From: Neodontobutis hainanensis
Lineage: Eukaryota > Chordata > Actinopteri > Gobiiformes > Odontobutidae
Direction of reading: 5' to 3'
Assembly: GCA_024349245.1 (NCBI GenBank)
Contig: JALDNG010000026.1
Location: forward strand, 1,660,501 to 1,724,500
Length of the DNA stretch: 64,000 nt
The translations under genes were made by a program, and so were the position numbers. The notes under the pieces were generated by a model, which ran no database searches, was not told the origin of the DNA, and saw only the letters and a program-made list of their open reading frames with translations. Of the stretch, positions 14,532 to 29,500 are shown piece by piece (within the stretch, counting starts at the first letter, position 1; each line of letters begins with the position of its first letter).

Positions 14532-17500
14532 GGCAGTGCCACTAACATCTAATAAACCAAGCGTGAGAAAACACTGGATGGGTGGCCTGACTGTAGTGTG
14601 TCCACTGGCCACTGACAGGCGTGCATTACCCTGATATATTGGCCTCTTCTGTGTTTTCTTTTACAAGTAACAGATCAATCTGAATTGGGTTATTTGAGCA
14701 ATGATGTCATTAGGAGTCAAACAGACTGCGCAGGAATGAAGTAATCTGACTGTGTGGCATCATTCGCTTGGAGCCCCGAGGGATCAAGGACAGTGTGACC
14801 GTTAAGCCAAAAGAACACAACACTAAACAAAGAACAATCTGCCTTCACTTAATCAAATGAGAATTACCAATGTGTTTAATCTAAAATCAAGTAAATTAAA
14901 TAAACTGTTATATGACTGCAATACAATTATGGAGTCTACCTCAAAGTTGTATTCCAACATTGTATAAAGAATGAACAATGTCAAACAGTTACTTACTACA
15001 TAAGCTCTTACAACTAGCAGATCTTAACCACAGTATCCCATTTTTAATGATCAAGTGTATTTAGTACCTCAGACTTTTTGGTTTCTAAATAAAGTGGCTA
15101 ATATATTTGCTGCAGCATGGAAAATTCTATAACAGAGCCTGTAGAACAAGGATAGGCTCTCATCGTGTCAAACTTGTCTTCCAGAAATCTCTTAGGGGCT
15201 CTGAGTAGAGAGGTCACAATGGAAGGACAAGTGACACATCCATTACATTTCCACAGAAGATTGCAAACTAAGATTAAGAGAAACAATGCAACAGCAATGG
15301 AATTTAATGGCTTAAAATAGCCACATCTCACAAGCAATAGAAACATTTTCATTTTTGTGTCTGAGACAAAGGGAATTCCCTAACACTTGGGAAATGTAAG
15401 CACAACAGGATACATGGCATAATAATGGCAACTATGGCACAGTGGTCTCTCATTGGAAAGTAGTCGTTGGGTGGAAGGAAGGCAGAGGCTTGAGTGAAGA
15501 GTCGAGACGATCAACAGGACAGAGACCCTCAGAAAAGTAGTCTGCATTCAACACAGGAAACAAAATTTCCTTCCCACCGCTGTCCAAAGCAGGTCTATAT
15601 TTGGACATAGGCAGTGTGCTCCAATCATAGCAGTATAATCATGCAAAGTAAAAGAGAAATGTCAACCCAGCTGTAAGATAAGATGATATACTAAAATACT
15701 GCCTCCTATTTTAACTCCACATTAAAGCAGTACTGACCTTTATATGGCTACAAAAGCCAGGTAGTTTATGGTAAGCAGGCCAATAAACCAAAGTAATAGG
15801 GAAGGCTTGTAGGCTCATAATACAGACAAATATTTTCCCACACTACGCAGTCAATACCACACAAAAGGCCTTTGTATTCATTTATTTTTTCACATAATTT
15901 CAAATTACAAAGTGTTTTCTCAACAGTCAAAAACCATGAGGAATCCAAAATGATTACTTTACTTGGTCTCAGATACTTTACTGAACTTCTAATAAAAATA
16001 CAAACTAATCAGTCATTTTACATGCTGTAAGATTAGTTTTGCTGTGCTGACTATATTTTATTTTAAGTCAAACCAATCTGTCAGAGTCACATGCTGCTAA
16101 CAATACCAACAATAATTTAAATTATCTAAACTTAGAAAGGGCTTCAAAGCAGTGCTATTTTTGTAAGTGAGCCACATGATATATGCCCGATCTGATGTCA
16201 GCTCTCAATGCTGCTACCAAAACATTTATTCTGCCATGACGTGGTCACTCATTAACTTGAACCATATCTGATGAGATGGAGCACTAGCCGTGATAAGGGC
16301 ATGGAGCTGTTCACTAGTTTGTGTATTAGTGAAAGAGAACATAAATTGGCATGAAGGATGTCCAGATAAAATAGCCCCACCAAAACTAGGGGCGCTGAAA
16401 AGGGCTATAATGATGGTGGAATGCAAAACAAGTTTTGCTGTAGCATTTATTATTTGCTGGGCTTTCATGTTTTTACCGTGCTGTCATCTCTGCCACTGGT
16501 TAAAAAGATGAAGGGAAGGAAGGGGTGTTTACGTCTTCAAGACAAAGCTGAAACCCTGTGTTATGACCAGACTCAGGCAAGTTGGCAAGGAAAAAAGGGT
16601 GTAACAGGATGTAAAGGTATCATCACAGAAAGCCCTCATTCAAGGACGTACACACATAGGCTTACACACACATGCTGCTCTCAGCCATTTTAGGAAACGT
16701 CATGGATGGACAAAGTTTGGAAACAGAACCACTCCAAAAAGAAATGTTTTACTCAAGTTTCTGCTTGCTTACTTGAGACGGCTGGAGGCCACGGTGTACT
16801 TCCATCATCCTCGCCACTGGGCAGCTCTTTGAACACAGAAGCACAAGTAAAGGAACTGGTGAATGGACAGGCTCGAAGGGCAGACATAAACATCATAAAT
16901 TATACAAAGATAATACTATATATTTTGTTTTAATCTTAAAATAATCATACATGTCAAATAGCAGAGGGTTTAGTAATGGGTTGATAATCCTGATTATTTA
17001 ACAAAGTTGAAAATGTGATAGCATAGATATTAACAAAGGACTCAGAAAGTATATTCTAGGGAAGCCTGTCTTTCTACCAATAGATGTGTTTAGAACTGCT
17101 GCTGGGCTAAGACACAGGTGCTTAGCTATCCAACTGAACACTATAGATCATACAGTCCAAACTCTTAACACAATAACACTTACAATGTATTAAAATGTAT
17201 TCATTTGCATAAATTTGTAGATTACATAACTGTGGTGCATTCATTTAGACTGTGGCTATATGGTTAGCAAACATTATGTGGTCAGTGACACATGTAATGT
17301 ATATGAACTTTAGTGGGTGTGGTTTGGAGCCACTCAGCTGGACAGTTCTCTCAACCAGCCTAATTTCAAGTTTCATTCAGTTCAATTCACAAAAGAGAAT
17401 CAATCCCCAAAGAAAAATCCAAGGTGTTCCTATTAGAAAATTCTAAAATCTTTGGGCTGATGCATTGGCGAAATATGCATAATACTGACACCTGGTGTTG

Positions 17501-20500
17501 ATAAATGTAGTGATGTTAACACTACACATCATCCTCCCTAAGGATCTATTGGTTATTTATCCTTTTCCTTAGCTTTGTAATGGCTTTATGATTCAGGGAG
17601 TGCTCACTGAGAAACACAATTTCAATGAATTAGAGTAGATGTTGCTGTAGTTTGTGGTCACTCAGCCTCAATCAGGCTCACCTCCCGACAATTCATCAGC
17701 TGCAAAGTCTTCGTCATCATCCAGTAAACTTGGTGATGCCAGGACACTTTTGTCCGCCTCCAAATCCTCTGGAAATGAGAGCTCTCCCCACACCTTAGAT
17801 GCCTGAGTCACCTGCGTCAAACACAGCAAACAGACATATGAGTTGAAGTCTTCCGTTGCTACATAAACCTAGGAGGGGTGGAGGAAAAACAAAGCTGGGA
17901 CAGGAAACAAGGCTACGTGACATGTTTACTTTTACCATTTATTATCCCCTACAAGTCTTCTTGCAAATAAAAAGGTTAAAAACCACTATGATTAATTGAT
18001 TAAAAACATTGCACTATTCAAATTTACTGTTTTATTAATGTTTTAACAGCTACAATAACAACACAAGTACACTGGCAGGCACAGAGATCAGAACAACTGA
18101 ATGACACAAATGTGTTTAAGTATGCTCTAAACTTGGGCCCTGAGGGTAAGAGTCTCCGACATACCACATCTAGTGCTTTTCCACCGGCTTCTTACTCTAC
18201 AATCAAGAAGCCCTCTATCATGGAAACATTATGTCACCTGGATGAGCAGGAAAAACACTAACGCTAAATATCCAAACTGTGATCTTCATGTCATTTAATG
18301 TGTTAAATGACTGGAACAAAGAAGGAGGTGGAATAGAAAAAATAGAAAAAAAGGGAGTGGAACTTAACACTGGTCATGGCCGCCAGGTGAGGGTAAGATA
18401 CAGTTTCACTTGCCTCAATGTTTACTTATGTATGAATAAAATGTGTTGATAGAAAGAACATTTTACATATGATATAATTTACTATTTCAGATTGTAGAAG
18501 TTACTTTGGCTGGCACCCCCAGAATGCACATAAGTTTAAGTTAGGCTGATGAAGAGCACTGTGGTTCTAGTCTTATTACTTTGAGTTGTAAAGCTCCACT
18601 CATGGTTATTGCTTCAGTCAGAAAAGAGAGGAAGCTGTATGCGGTGACAGCGACACAAGTGTGAACCACGAAACATGAAAAATACAAATTAAAGGGTGAG
18701 TAAATATAGTCTGAGCATGTGCAAGCCTTAAGCACTAAAGAGGGACACGCTACAGTATCTGGTGTTATTTGATGTTGTTGAAAAACCAGTCTGCCATTTT
18801 TATTTTATGAGAGAGCTGCTGAACTGATAATAATAACATTCTTAGTAGGCCAAATATTTAACCCCTAAGTTAACCTAAATACCAGAATTATTACAGAAGT
18901 CTTGCAAAAGTATTGAACGATGCTTTAATCACTGACAGTTTATTAAAATTGACATTACACCCATCCACTTAGAGCCACTGTCAGTGAGGAGACTGAAGGC
19001 TCAGCCAGCTTCCTCGTATCTGATCATCTTGATAAACGTCTGTTGTATGGAGCCGAGGGTAGGATGGATATTATAATCTCTGCTCTTACCATTTTAACAT
19101 CTAGACCCAGGCCATAAGTCTAAATACTACTTTGCCACCCTGGCATTTGGAGATGGCATGGCCCGCCAATTCCTATTTCCACCCAAAACTGTCATGGTAG
19201 TTTTCCTATTTAAATGGCTCCAGCTAATAAATAACTAGATCTATCCTCTCAAATCCTCTCTCCCCATGACTGAACACCCTTACAAAAACAATCCCGGGGC
19301 ACTTTCAAAAGAAAACCACTGACTAACCAAATTCTTTTCATCTCTTTCAAACCAGCCAACCATTAGGGTGATCATCTCTGCTTCCCACTCCCTTGGGCAT
19401 AGCCTGGATATGCCTTGTTGTGTTTGAGCATAAACCTATGCATATTTAGTCCTGATCTGAAAACTAAAACGCCAAGACGACCATTTAAAACTGTGAAAGG
19501 CTGAATTGTAGAACCATATATGAAGTTACTTTTTCACCATGCTACTGCATTCTAGTAACAGTTCTAGTTTGACCTTTGTGCTCAGTCTAAGAGTTGAGAC
19601 ACGCCAGCCGTGTTAAAGTTAAAAGATAAGGGTCTTGACTCAATAATTCCTTCAACTCCACCCAATGCTGATGACTAGCCCTGTGAACTTCTTGCTTTAG
19701 CTACATCCTGCAATATTCACGGGACATATGGCAACCAGGTAAACCCTTGAAGGGGCTGACACATAAAAATTGTACGCACATTCTTCACAGCCAGACACAC
19801 ACAACCAGGCAAAAGGAATTCACGGTTTACTTATGAATTACTCAACTCATACATTGTACACTGTTTGCTTTGCTATAAAGGGCATGATTTAAAATAAAAC
19901 ACTGTTGATACATAGTTTTCCAAGTTTAGTTTGCAAAGAGCAAAGAAAGAGCAAGAAATTGCATATGTTCATGAACAAAAGATACAAAGAAAAATAGCAG
20001 AGAACTTGCAGAGAATTTGGATGCTTTCAAAACTGTTTGCAGCTCACCTATCTTGAAGCTGGACACCTGCTGTCATCTCCAAATGCTGGCTCTGGTCAGA
20101 CCATTTACTGCCACAAGGCAAAGCCAATTGTTTCACCAAGTGGAAAAGAGAGTTTACACATAATACATAACTGTATTGTAATGTATCATGTCTAATAATA
20201 CATAACTGTATTGTAATGTATCATGTCTAAAGTGATAAACAAATATATAATATAATATATTTCTGGAAATGTGGCCAAAAAATTGGGGACACAATTTGTT
20301 GATTATTGTTTTAGTTACTCAGTATTCTTTTAAATGTCATGTTTATTCAATTAGAGTTCATCTGGTTGATAAGGGCGGCAGTAGTTCAGTGGGTAGAGCC
20401 GATGTCCTTTGACTGGCAATTGGGTGGTTCGATCCCTCCTCAAAACATCCCAAAACATCATAACATCCCACTCTCCACCACATACTGTCATTGTGTCCTT

Positions 20501-23500
20501 GGTCAAGACACTTAACTCACCTTGCCTCCAGTGGTGTTCCAGCTGTAACGCTGGTAAATGGAAGCTTAATGTAAAGTGCTTTGAGTGCCTACTAAAGTAG
20601 GTGGAAAAGCGCATTTTGAAAAAAACAAGTGATTTAAATGTGACTACTTAAGCACCTAATAGCATATTTTAATGGCATACTGTTTTTATGATGAATGATC
20701 TGGAAAGATGTTTGTATACAAGCGTCTGCTCTCCTTCTAATGAGGGACACTCCAATTGGCTGGTTGGTCAACAAAGCTTGATAACATGCCTACTGGGAAA
20801 GTGTCTATTCCAGTGCTGGCTATGTCTGCTTACAAAGCAAAATACATAGCGACGGAAGGAGGTTTTTAGTTTGTATCTCTATTACACTTAGTGTTGATAT
20901 AATAAAAAACACATTGGCATGTTCCATTTACAGCCAGCCAGAGATTTTTTGGTACATTTTGAATTCATTACAAAACATATCTAGGTTTATTTAAACGTGC
21001 AAATGGCAGATACTCTTTTTGATGCACACATGTCCAGCACACAGCTGGTTACTGTGAAAGCCAAAGTCTGTCAGAGACAGCGTGAGAAGAAGTCTGTGAG
21101 GGACTCCAATCGCCCACTCATCTAATGAACCCACCAATGCAGCTGCAGGACAATCTGTGAAAAATGTTTTCCCTCTGTCGCTAATGTGTAACAGAGAATA
21201 AGAAGCTGGATCAAATTCACACCACACAGAAGGACAAATAGTCTCAGAAGTAACATTGTTTCCGGACACCTACTAACCCTTTCCCCAGAATGTGTAAAAC
21301 TGGCAGAGTGCTCAACTTCTTACTCCAGTCAACTGATCCACAGTAAGCAGACTTTTCTTTGTGCAGAACATAGAAAATCTCCTCAAGACAAATTCCCAAA
21401 CCTCCAAACACCTAACCACGTCTCACTTTCAAACAATATCTTCTTAGACGATACTAAACAGCAATGGAATGTAAACTGCAAAAAGCATTAAGTGATGAAA
21501 ACTTGACACATATTCTTCTCTTTAGGTGGACTGAGCATAAAAGAAGGAGCCCACCATGCACTGCCAGGGACCAACCAGGCCTGAGCCCTCCTTTTATGTT
21601 TTGAAACGCTGTGTTTCAAGACAACCATATTTTCATACTTGAGCACGGTTGCTAAAAATTGAGCTTATATTAAAATTAAATATTATTATTAATCCCACAC
21701 AGCTAATTTTCATTGTATTTTGGTCTTCACAAACAAAGCATTTCCTGTGTTTTTAACCCTTTCTTTATTTTAAGAAACCCATTTGTTGAATCTGTTTTAC
21801 TGTTTTTGTGCAAGTTCAGCCACTAATGCACAAGGAAAGAAGCACGAGTCATTGCGGTTACATGCAGACCTTACTCTGATTATGCTCATTGCTCATAGCA
21901 ATTAGGCATTCATAGCTGGAGTTACCACCTTTTCTGGGATTCCACTGAAAGAGAAAGAACCGAAGTACTGTGTCCGCTCAGGCTGATGCTGGATCCATGT
22001 GTCCTTAGTATTTTACAGCAGTTGTTGTTACAAAGATAAAATAAGCTAATGTTAAACCTGATTTGTTCATAACGTTGAATGTTAATATACCCGGACGATT
22101 TATTCTGTACGCATCAAATTAATAATAAATATCAACAGTAAACCCAACAAACTAAGAATGCGTTAATTACTCTGCAACTGTGGCATCCGACAGCATTTGA
22201 ATCACGATAAACAAACTTGTTCTTGTCTTACAACACGACAGAGCACAATAACAGACAATCAGGATACCCAATGACAGCGTGACCATATATGTCTTTGTAG
22301 TTCTAAAAGTGAGGGACTATGTTTCTAGACAATGTTCTTCGTATTTTTTCATATATTTACGTGTGTGACTTTGTGCTGCTGTCCGGCCCAGGCGTGTGCT
22401 CAGTGCGCTGTGTTGACCTTAATCAGAGTAAGCCATATACATGCAGCAGTAATCCAATAACGAACCGCATTATCTCGATGTGTTACTAGAAATTCAAATG
22501 ACTGCACCCACAATCGGAGTAAGGTGTTTACATGCAGTTTAAAATTATTATCATGATTATAATTGGAAGGTTTTCTCTACCTGCAGGTTACAACTCAGTC
22601 TTTTACCAAACACATGTCTGTATATATTCTGTACACCTTTAACCTTAGAAGTTACTTTTATTGGACAAGATATCCATTAAAATCCTTACAAAATTTTAAA
22701 CAAGATTCTGCTTTTTACAACATGTTAAAATCCACATGATTTGTCATGTACTACTTAGGTCATGTGGTAAAAGACTTAGTAGATACTGGTGAGCAGTAAA
22801 TTGTATAATAGTATTATACAGTAAGGTCATCTTAGTTTGCATAAGTGACACTGATTATAGAGGTCCAAATATGGCCATGAAAAACCTCTAAAATCAACTA
22901 TAAATCCTGTATACAGATGCAAATGATAAAGATTGACAGTCACAGGACAACTTTCAGAAGCAAAGCATTTCCTGTGTTTTTAACCCTTTCTTGGGGAGTG
23001 GGACAAACTGCCACTGTAGCACTGACAAGGGACTGCAGGGACATAAAGCACCTGATGAGTGAGGCCCTTCTGCCCCTCATGCTCTCCACACTCTTTTAAT
23101 CCAAATTGACTGGCCCAAGAGGAAACTGAAGGAGACTCTTCATTCATCCTTCTTCCTTGACAACGTGTGGGGATTGTCTTCTCAAACTGTTCCATGACTA
23201 ATACGGTGGGGGCAACAAATGCTTGGGATTTCTTAGAAAAGGGAAAAAAACTGAGTTGTAGGGGAGGATGGAAGAGGGCAGAGAGTGAAAACAGAGGGAT
23301 AATTCTACATTTTGGAGTGCATGCTTGGATTTCCCGCTCAAACATCTCCCCCAGGTCATTCATTCATTTTCCCACACAAAGGTCATACCATGCATTTTAC
23401 AGCTTTAGCCTCAGGTTTCACTTGAAAACAGCACTGACTAAACTTTTTGAATGTGCACAATATATAATTGGTTATGGTACTCGAGGAAAAGTACAGTATG

Positions 23501-26500
23501 TATTAAATACATAGGAGATGTAGGATGAGATTTATTCCAGGGACTAAGGGGTAAGTAGGGAGACAAAAGACCACTTCAGCCAATTATTAAAAGTTCTGGG
23601 ACTGGGAAATAACACCTAAAAGATAAAACTACATTTAAATATAATTTAGCTGTCTCCAGCCCTGGAGTGCCATTTAAAAACACGAGCTACTTAGGAAACA
23701 TTTTCTTTTATCTGTATATACTTACTTTCCCAAATGGATGTTGTAACTAAAAAAAATCATAAATAAATAAGGGCCAAGTGCCATAATTTTCTATGATCAA
23801 ACAGAGCAAGATATACGTTTATGATGTTATATTTGTGTCTGTCATATGTCTGTCATGTGAGTTATAAGACATTAAAATGGTCCTCCAGCTGATTAGTCAC
23901 GTGGCTTTTTGAGAACTACCTTTTTACATGGACAAAATGATACAAATGACTTATTAAGACATTAATAATAGATTTGATATTAATTGGGATCATCTGATTT
24001 TAAAAACAGAAGTCTCCTGTTAAAAAACGGAGGTGAAACAAGATTAAGTACCCTGTATCAGGTCAAAGGTCACAGCCTGGCAACGTTAGCCCAAACAGAG
24101 AGCACAGCAGGGAGGTGCAACAGGAGCCCAACCTTAAGGGAAACACTATCTGATGGGCTTTTTTCAGACTCAGTGGACCAGAGCTTGTTCAAGAAGCAGT
24201 AGTTCAAAAGTCCCTTAACACTAACAGATGGAATTGCCAAAGTCAGATTTATTTCAGGTAGAAATATTCTGGCTACTTTACAAGTAGCTGGAAGTGTTTT
24301 CAAAACCTGTAATGTATTACATTTTCACTGTGGGTGGGATACGGCGGGACCACATTCCACTCAAACATCCATGGGTACAGAGTCCCATTTGATATCCTCA
24401 GAACGGTGTCTTTTCAATTATCACCCCAGCAGGGGCCCCAGCAGGAACCTGCATCATAGACCACCAACAATCACAGCCAGTGCCTTGTTTACAACAGCAA
24501 CCTAGAGGACCTTTCAGCAAGACAAAAGGAAGCCCACTTTAGGACAGCTGCTACTAAGCACAGGTCCGCTACTGGAGAGCCTTTGTTACAAGACAAAGTG
24601 TCATTAGCTCACTCCTTCAGACAGGAGGGAACTCTTTGGCTTTTAACAAGTCACTATAAAAAAAACAGGCTTAACTACTTTTGAGGTTAAGCTTTTAAGA
24701 CCACTGGTCCCCTTTTGAGAGAGAAATAATTAAACAAGTCTAAAACAAACCAGAAATGTTTAACTCAAGGATCACATTATTATGGTGTTTTTCCTAAAAA
24801 GATAACTAGAACTGGAAAACTCACCTGAAATACCTGTCACATCTAACATAAACACATAGCTGTAGAAGATCTGTCAGGTCTATTATTGACATGCGCGTTT
24901 CTGGTAACAATTGAGAGAGTGACCTGTCCTGCTGGGAGGTGGGGACATGGGGGGGCTACTCTGGTTCCCTCAGACAACAGCTGATGGCGGGGTGCAGAGA
25001 CTCTACTCTCTACTCGCCTTGGACTGTTTATTTATAACAGAAAGAGGCTGTTTGAACGTGCTGCTGTGTCACTTAAGATGTCTGCTTTGCGTCCCAGGGG
25101 GGATTGCAGACGGATCAGAGATATGAGGTGTGCCCTGAACAGCTGACAAAGCTCGGCTCAGAGGCGGAAAGAGGAAGGAAATGTTGTAGGCCTTAGCTCC
25201 ACTAAATGAATGGAGTGTCATTTCCATCTGTAAATCTGTTCAGTGACACCGCAGAGAAATCAAATTTCGTTGTGTCAATCTGTTTAAAAATTAGTTTGTG
25301 GAGCATGGCACTAAGGACAGGAAGTGGTGGCAGCTGTCTGATGGATCTGTGAATGAGCTCTGGTTTTCCTCTGTAATGGCTGCTTAAGGATCAACTAATC
25401 TAACACCACCTGTTGACTTGACCGCAGCTCAGTCTGTCAAATCATACCCTCGTGCATCATACTCGATTAGTTTATCATGGGGAACTGTGTGGGAAAACTT
25501 AGCAAGGTGGGATAAATCTTTCTAAGTGTGGCAAGCCGCATTTCATTTACTGAGGTGCAGAAATGAAAAAAAAATCCATAAAAGAGAGTTGACTTTATGG
25601 AAAGGAATATCAGCCAGTTTTTTTTGATTGAGGAGTAAACATCTCCCCAGCATAGCAGCCAGCATGATTCATTTCACTTTGGTAATGGCACCAGTTCCCA
25701 AGGTCATGTTATTTGGAATGGCGATCACATAGTTAACTGGGATTTGGCAGGGTACCATGGTGAGACTTTCTGAACGCTAAGCAACCCTGACATGATGACT
25801 ATTTCAAACTAGGAGTTTTGAACAGGCTTTGTTCTGTAACCTAAGTTGAACTCGGAGCTAAGAACATCACAACAAAACCTGCTGTTAGCTAAAGAGAACG
25901 CTTAGTTGGGTGCCATCTGCACATCAAAGTCTTTATCCTTACCACAGCTTTTTTATGTGTTAAGTTTTGCCAAGATTTGAAAAGACCAAGTCCACACAAG
26001 TGACTGCCTGTGAGAGCATATTCTTTCTCAAGTGTTTATGCCATTATTCTAAGCATGTTAGGCTTGCAACATTAAAGATGGCTGTGTTTCAGTCCAGATG
26101 TGAGACACCCCAGTCCAATGTTGACAAAATCCTCATAGGGAGAAAGCCATGATGCTATTGAGAAGTAATCCGTGTGTGAAAACCTCCATCCTCCCCAGTA
26201 AAACATCCTAACAGCTGTTTTTTGCTAACCTGTGCATGAGAGAGCAGTAGAGCAGACATCAGATCTGGACTGGCCTCATTTGCTGAGTTTTTGAGGGTAA
26301 CAAGGAAAGGTCAAGAAATTATTGTAAAAGCGAGAGAAGATCCCACACAAGCATAAGACTGCATGTAACAGCAAGAACAATGGCAGTTCTACAACATAAT
26401 GTATTTGCTATTTTAGTTCCAACTAAACCATTTCTCATTGTCATCTGCTTGTATTTGGATCCACTTGTATGAAAAGCTTGGATGAACACATTGTCCAAAT

Positions 26501-29500
26501 CTATTGGGATAGTTGTAAAGCCAAAGTTTTGTTTGATTCACTGATTGAACAGCTGCTGTAACTATGGAGTTGTAGTACATAATGGCCTCATTTTTCTTGT
26601 GCAAAAAATCTTTACCAAATTCAAAAGGAACATTTATTGGTAGTTTGGATAGGTGAAAATGCAGAACTTAAGTAAAAACCCAAAATATGGAACCTGTATA
26701 TGAGCCATATGTACTCAGAGATCCATTGGGTTAGCTGACAAGACAAGTTAATTCAAGAAATTCTACATGGGCCATTTGTTTATCTGTTCAATTTCTACTG
26801 TACAATTTAAACAGACGTAGAAGATGGTGGGAGATAAAAATACTTGCATGGCTGCAGGTGTTATTACAAACTTCTCTAGAGGCCCTGCAGCTAAAGTGGG
26901 GGGTGAAGGACAGAACAGTGTAAGCTCCAACTTTGGAGAAGTCCTGTTTAATCTTTTAACATTTAATGGTTAACTATGAAACAATTTAAAAAGAAATACT
27001 ATTAATGAGTTATGAAAATAATGAACTGATGTGCTGATTCCAATGTGGAAGGTTTACTTTTAGTTTATTATACTTATAAAATAATATATATATATTCTTT
27101 AAGACAATGGGAAATTATGTGATTTAAATGAAAGGATAGTGAGTGGGATTAGACTTACTTCTTCCCACTTCTTTTTTGGAAACAGCCTATTGTGTGCCGA
27201 ATTACAATACAATATGTTTTGTTTTGTTGTGTTGTTTGTAATTTTCATTGTGGAGTTGATGTTTTGTGTTATGTTGTGTTTTGTACAGTTTACATGTTTA
27301 AAGAATAAAAATATAATATAATAAAATACTACCGGCCACTCAGACATCTAAATATTGCCACTGCACATGTTACTGAATGCAGTCAGGTTATCAAAGGGTA
27401 TGCACAGATTATGGCATTTCTTGTCCTTTGTACAAGTCTCTCCCTGAAGTAAAACTTTACACATATAGTTTCCAGATCCATCGTCAGATCTGAGGCTCAG
27501 TACAGTAAGCAGTCTGCTGCTGCTGATGCAGTTGGCAGTCCCCCCACCTTCCCATTTGTGGTTTGCCCTGGACAAGAACCAATAAACACTGAAGAAAGCC
27601 ATGTTTCAGAGAACACTCTGAGTGGGAACAGACACAGCCAACTGTTGCCCAGCATTATGGCACACCCACATGCTACAGCCCAATAAAATCCGATGTTGGT
27701 GATCATCTATAAAAATCCTATTAAACGCATACTGCAGTTGTTCTTCACTTTTGTTATCTGTTAGAACAAAACCAGTTTGTTCACATCATCCAATTTTAAT
27801 GACCAAAAACAGACATGAATGTTTTGAAGTCTATCCACCTACAGTGTGCCAAGAAGCAATGTGACCTTAAGCTTCATTCTAACAAGGGACTTTCCCGCAA
27901 GGTTCTCTTCAGTTTGATGTGGGAAGTCATTCATTTGCACCAATCCAAGGATCAAGGTAAATCTTAACCATCCTAAGACGAATCCAGTAAGCTTGACTTT
28001 CTCTTTAACAATACCCTAAAGCAGAGAAATGTGAACACTCTTGAAGCCAATTATTGGGTTTGGTGTCTGAGAAAAGATGCCCACTTTGTCAGCATGAAAT
28101 GGCTTTAGACGGATTGGTCTGCAGCTTCTTCTTTTACAATTTTAAACCCCAAAACTTCCGACAAAAGGTCAAGGGGCAAGATGCTCACAAAGAAGGGGAT
28201 TATCTGCAAGATCCTTGTTCAGGAGATCTGGGAAATACTCCCAAAGTAAAGATGGAATTTCTCCAGGTGTGAAGGGCTTTCGTTTTGACCAATTCGCAAA
28301 TGTCAGCTCCACAGGGGATTTGTTTTCCAGCATAAACTGCAGACATTGTTTTCCAATTAAAATGTATTCCCAGAATCCTCTGTGCAAGTGAAACTATGTG
28401 ATTTCAATAATGTCATTCCATTAATAAAATAACACTGCTAAAACTTGAAACTTGAAAAAAGGTAGCCTTGCTGAACATTAACACAGGCTCAAAGCAGACT
28501 TTGGATAAGCAAACAGAGAGTGCAGGATAAAGATATGGTTATAAATGAGGGCTGGGGGAAAAGCTGCTGGATGGGAGATAAACACTAGTCCCCTCATTAC
28601 CTTCATCCAAGGTCAACAAGAGGGCTTACAAGATCCTCTGCAGACAGCCTTGGCTTTTCTTCACTCTCTCAATGTTATTGGACTGTATCTTTCTATTACT
28701 GTACATGAGTTAATGCCGGTACTGTGTCTGGTATTTTTAGCTCTTCTATTTCAACTGACACGAAAAGCTCAAGGAATTAATGTGATGATGGTATCTTAAT
28801 ATTTGTGTTCAAGTCATGCTTAAATGACTTAAATTCTTCTTGGAATAGGAGTGTTTGGAAAAAACATTGGTTACCAAAGTAATATGGTCGAGTGCACTAA
28901 TCCTAAATGCACGAACCCCTTTTGACAATAGAAATGGACATGTACGTGTGTGTACTGCTCCAATTAAAATCAAGGTTTTATATAATGAAACCTTGATTTC
29001 AAGCTCACCTGATTACATTTTCCTGTCTAGACGGTTTCCCTTATTCATCAGTCAGTCATTCACTTTCAGACATAATGATGTATCACAATCTGACAGGTAT
29101 GTGGTCTCACCTGCCATGAGTCACAGATTCAAACAGGCCATGTGTAACTCTGACAACAATTGCACCAGATGAGATACAGACTCCCCAAACTTGTATGTGT
29201 AAATATTAGGTGTATTAAACGGGTGCTTTCGGAATGTCTGACAGATTTTCTATCCTCCTAGATCAGCTATGGAAACGGAATTCCCCCAAACACAACCACG
29301 CCTTCAGGATCTTAGAGACTGAGAGTCAAATAAAATCCCAGAGGTAAATTAAACACTTCCTTTACTTAAGTTTAAGCTTTCTTGGTAGAAGGCTGAGATT
29401 GTACAGAAATAAACCAGCAGTATGGAAGAAATCAAGTTTTCACTGCAGGGTCAATGATTTTCAAACAATGACCTTTTAGCTTTGTTTTTGATCCCTTACT

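Noticed and set aside
8808..16772. Search for a missed perlecan exon between exons 3 and 4
   Set aside because: Exons 3 and 4 join in frame (phase 1 to phase 1) and no open segment with proper splice sites and homology was found.
20368..20450. tRNA-like sequence with A and B boxes
   Set aside because: It is the head of a SINE repeated at 35278, 59139 and 60294, not a stand-alone tRNA gene.
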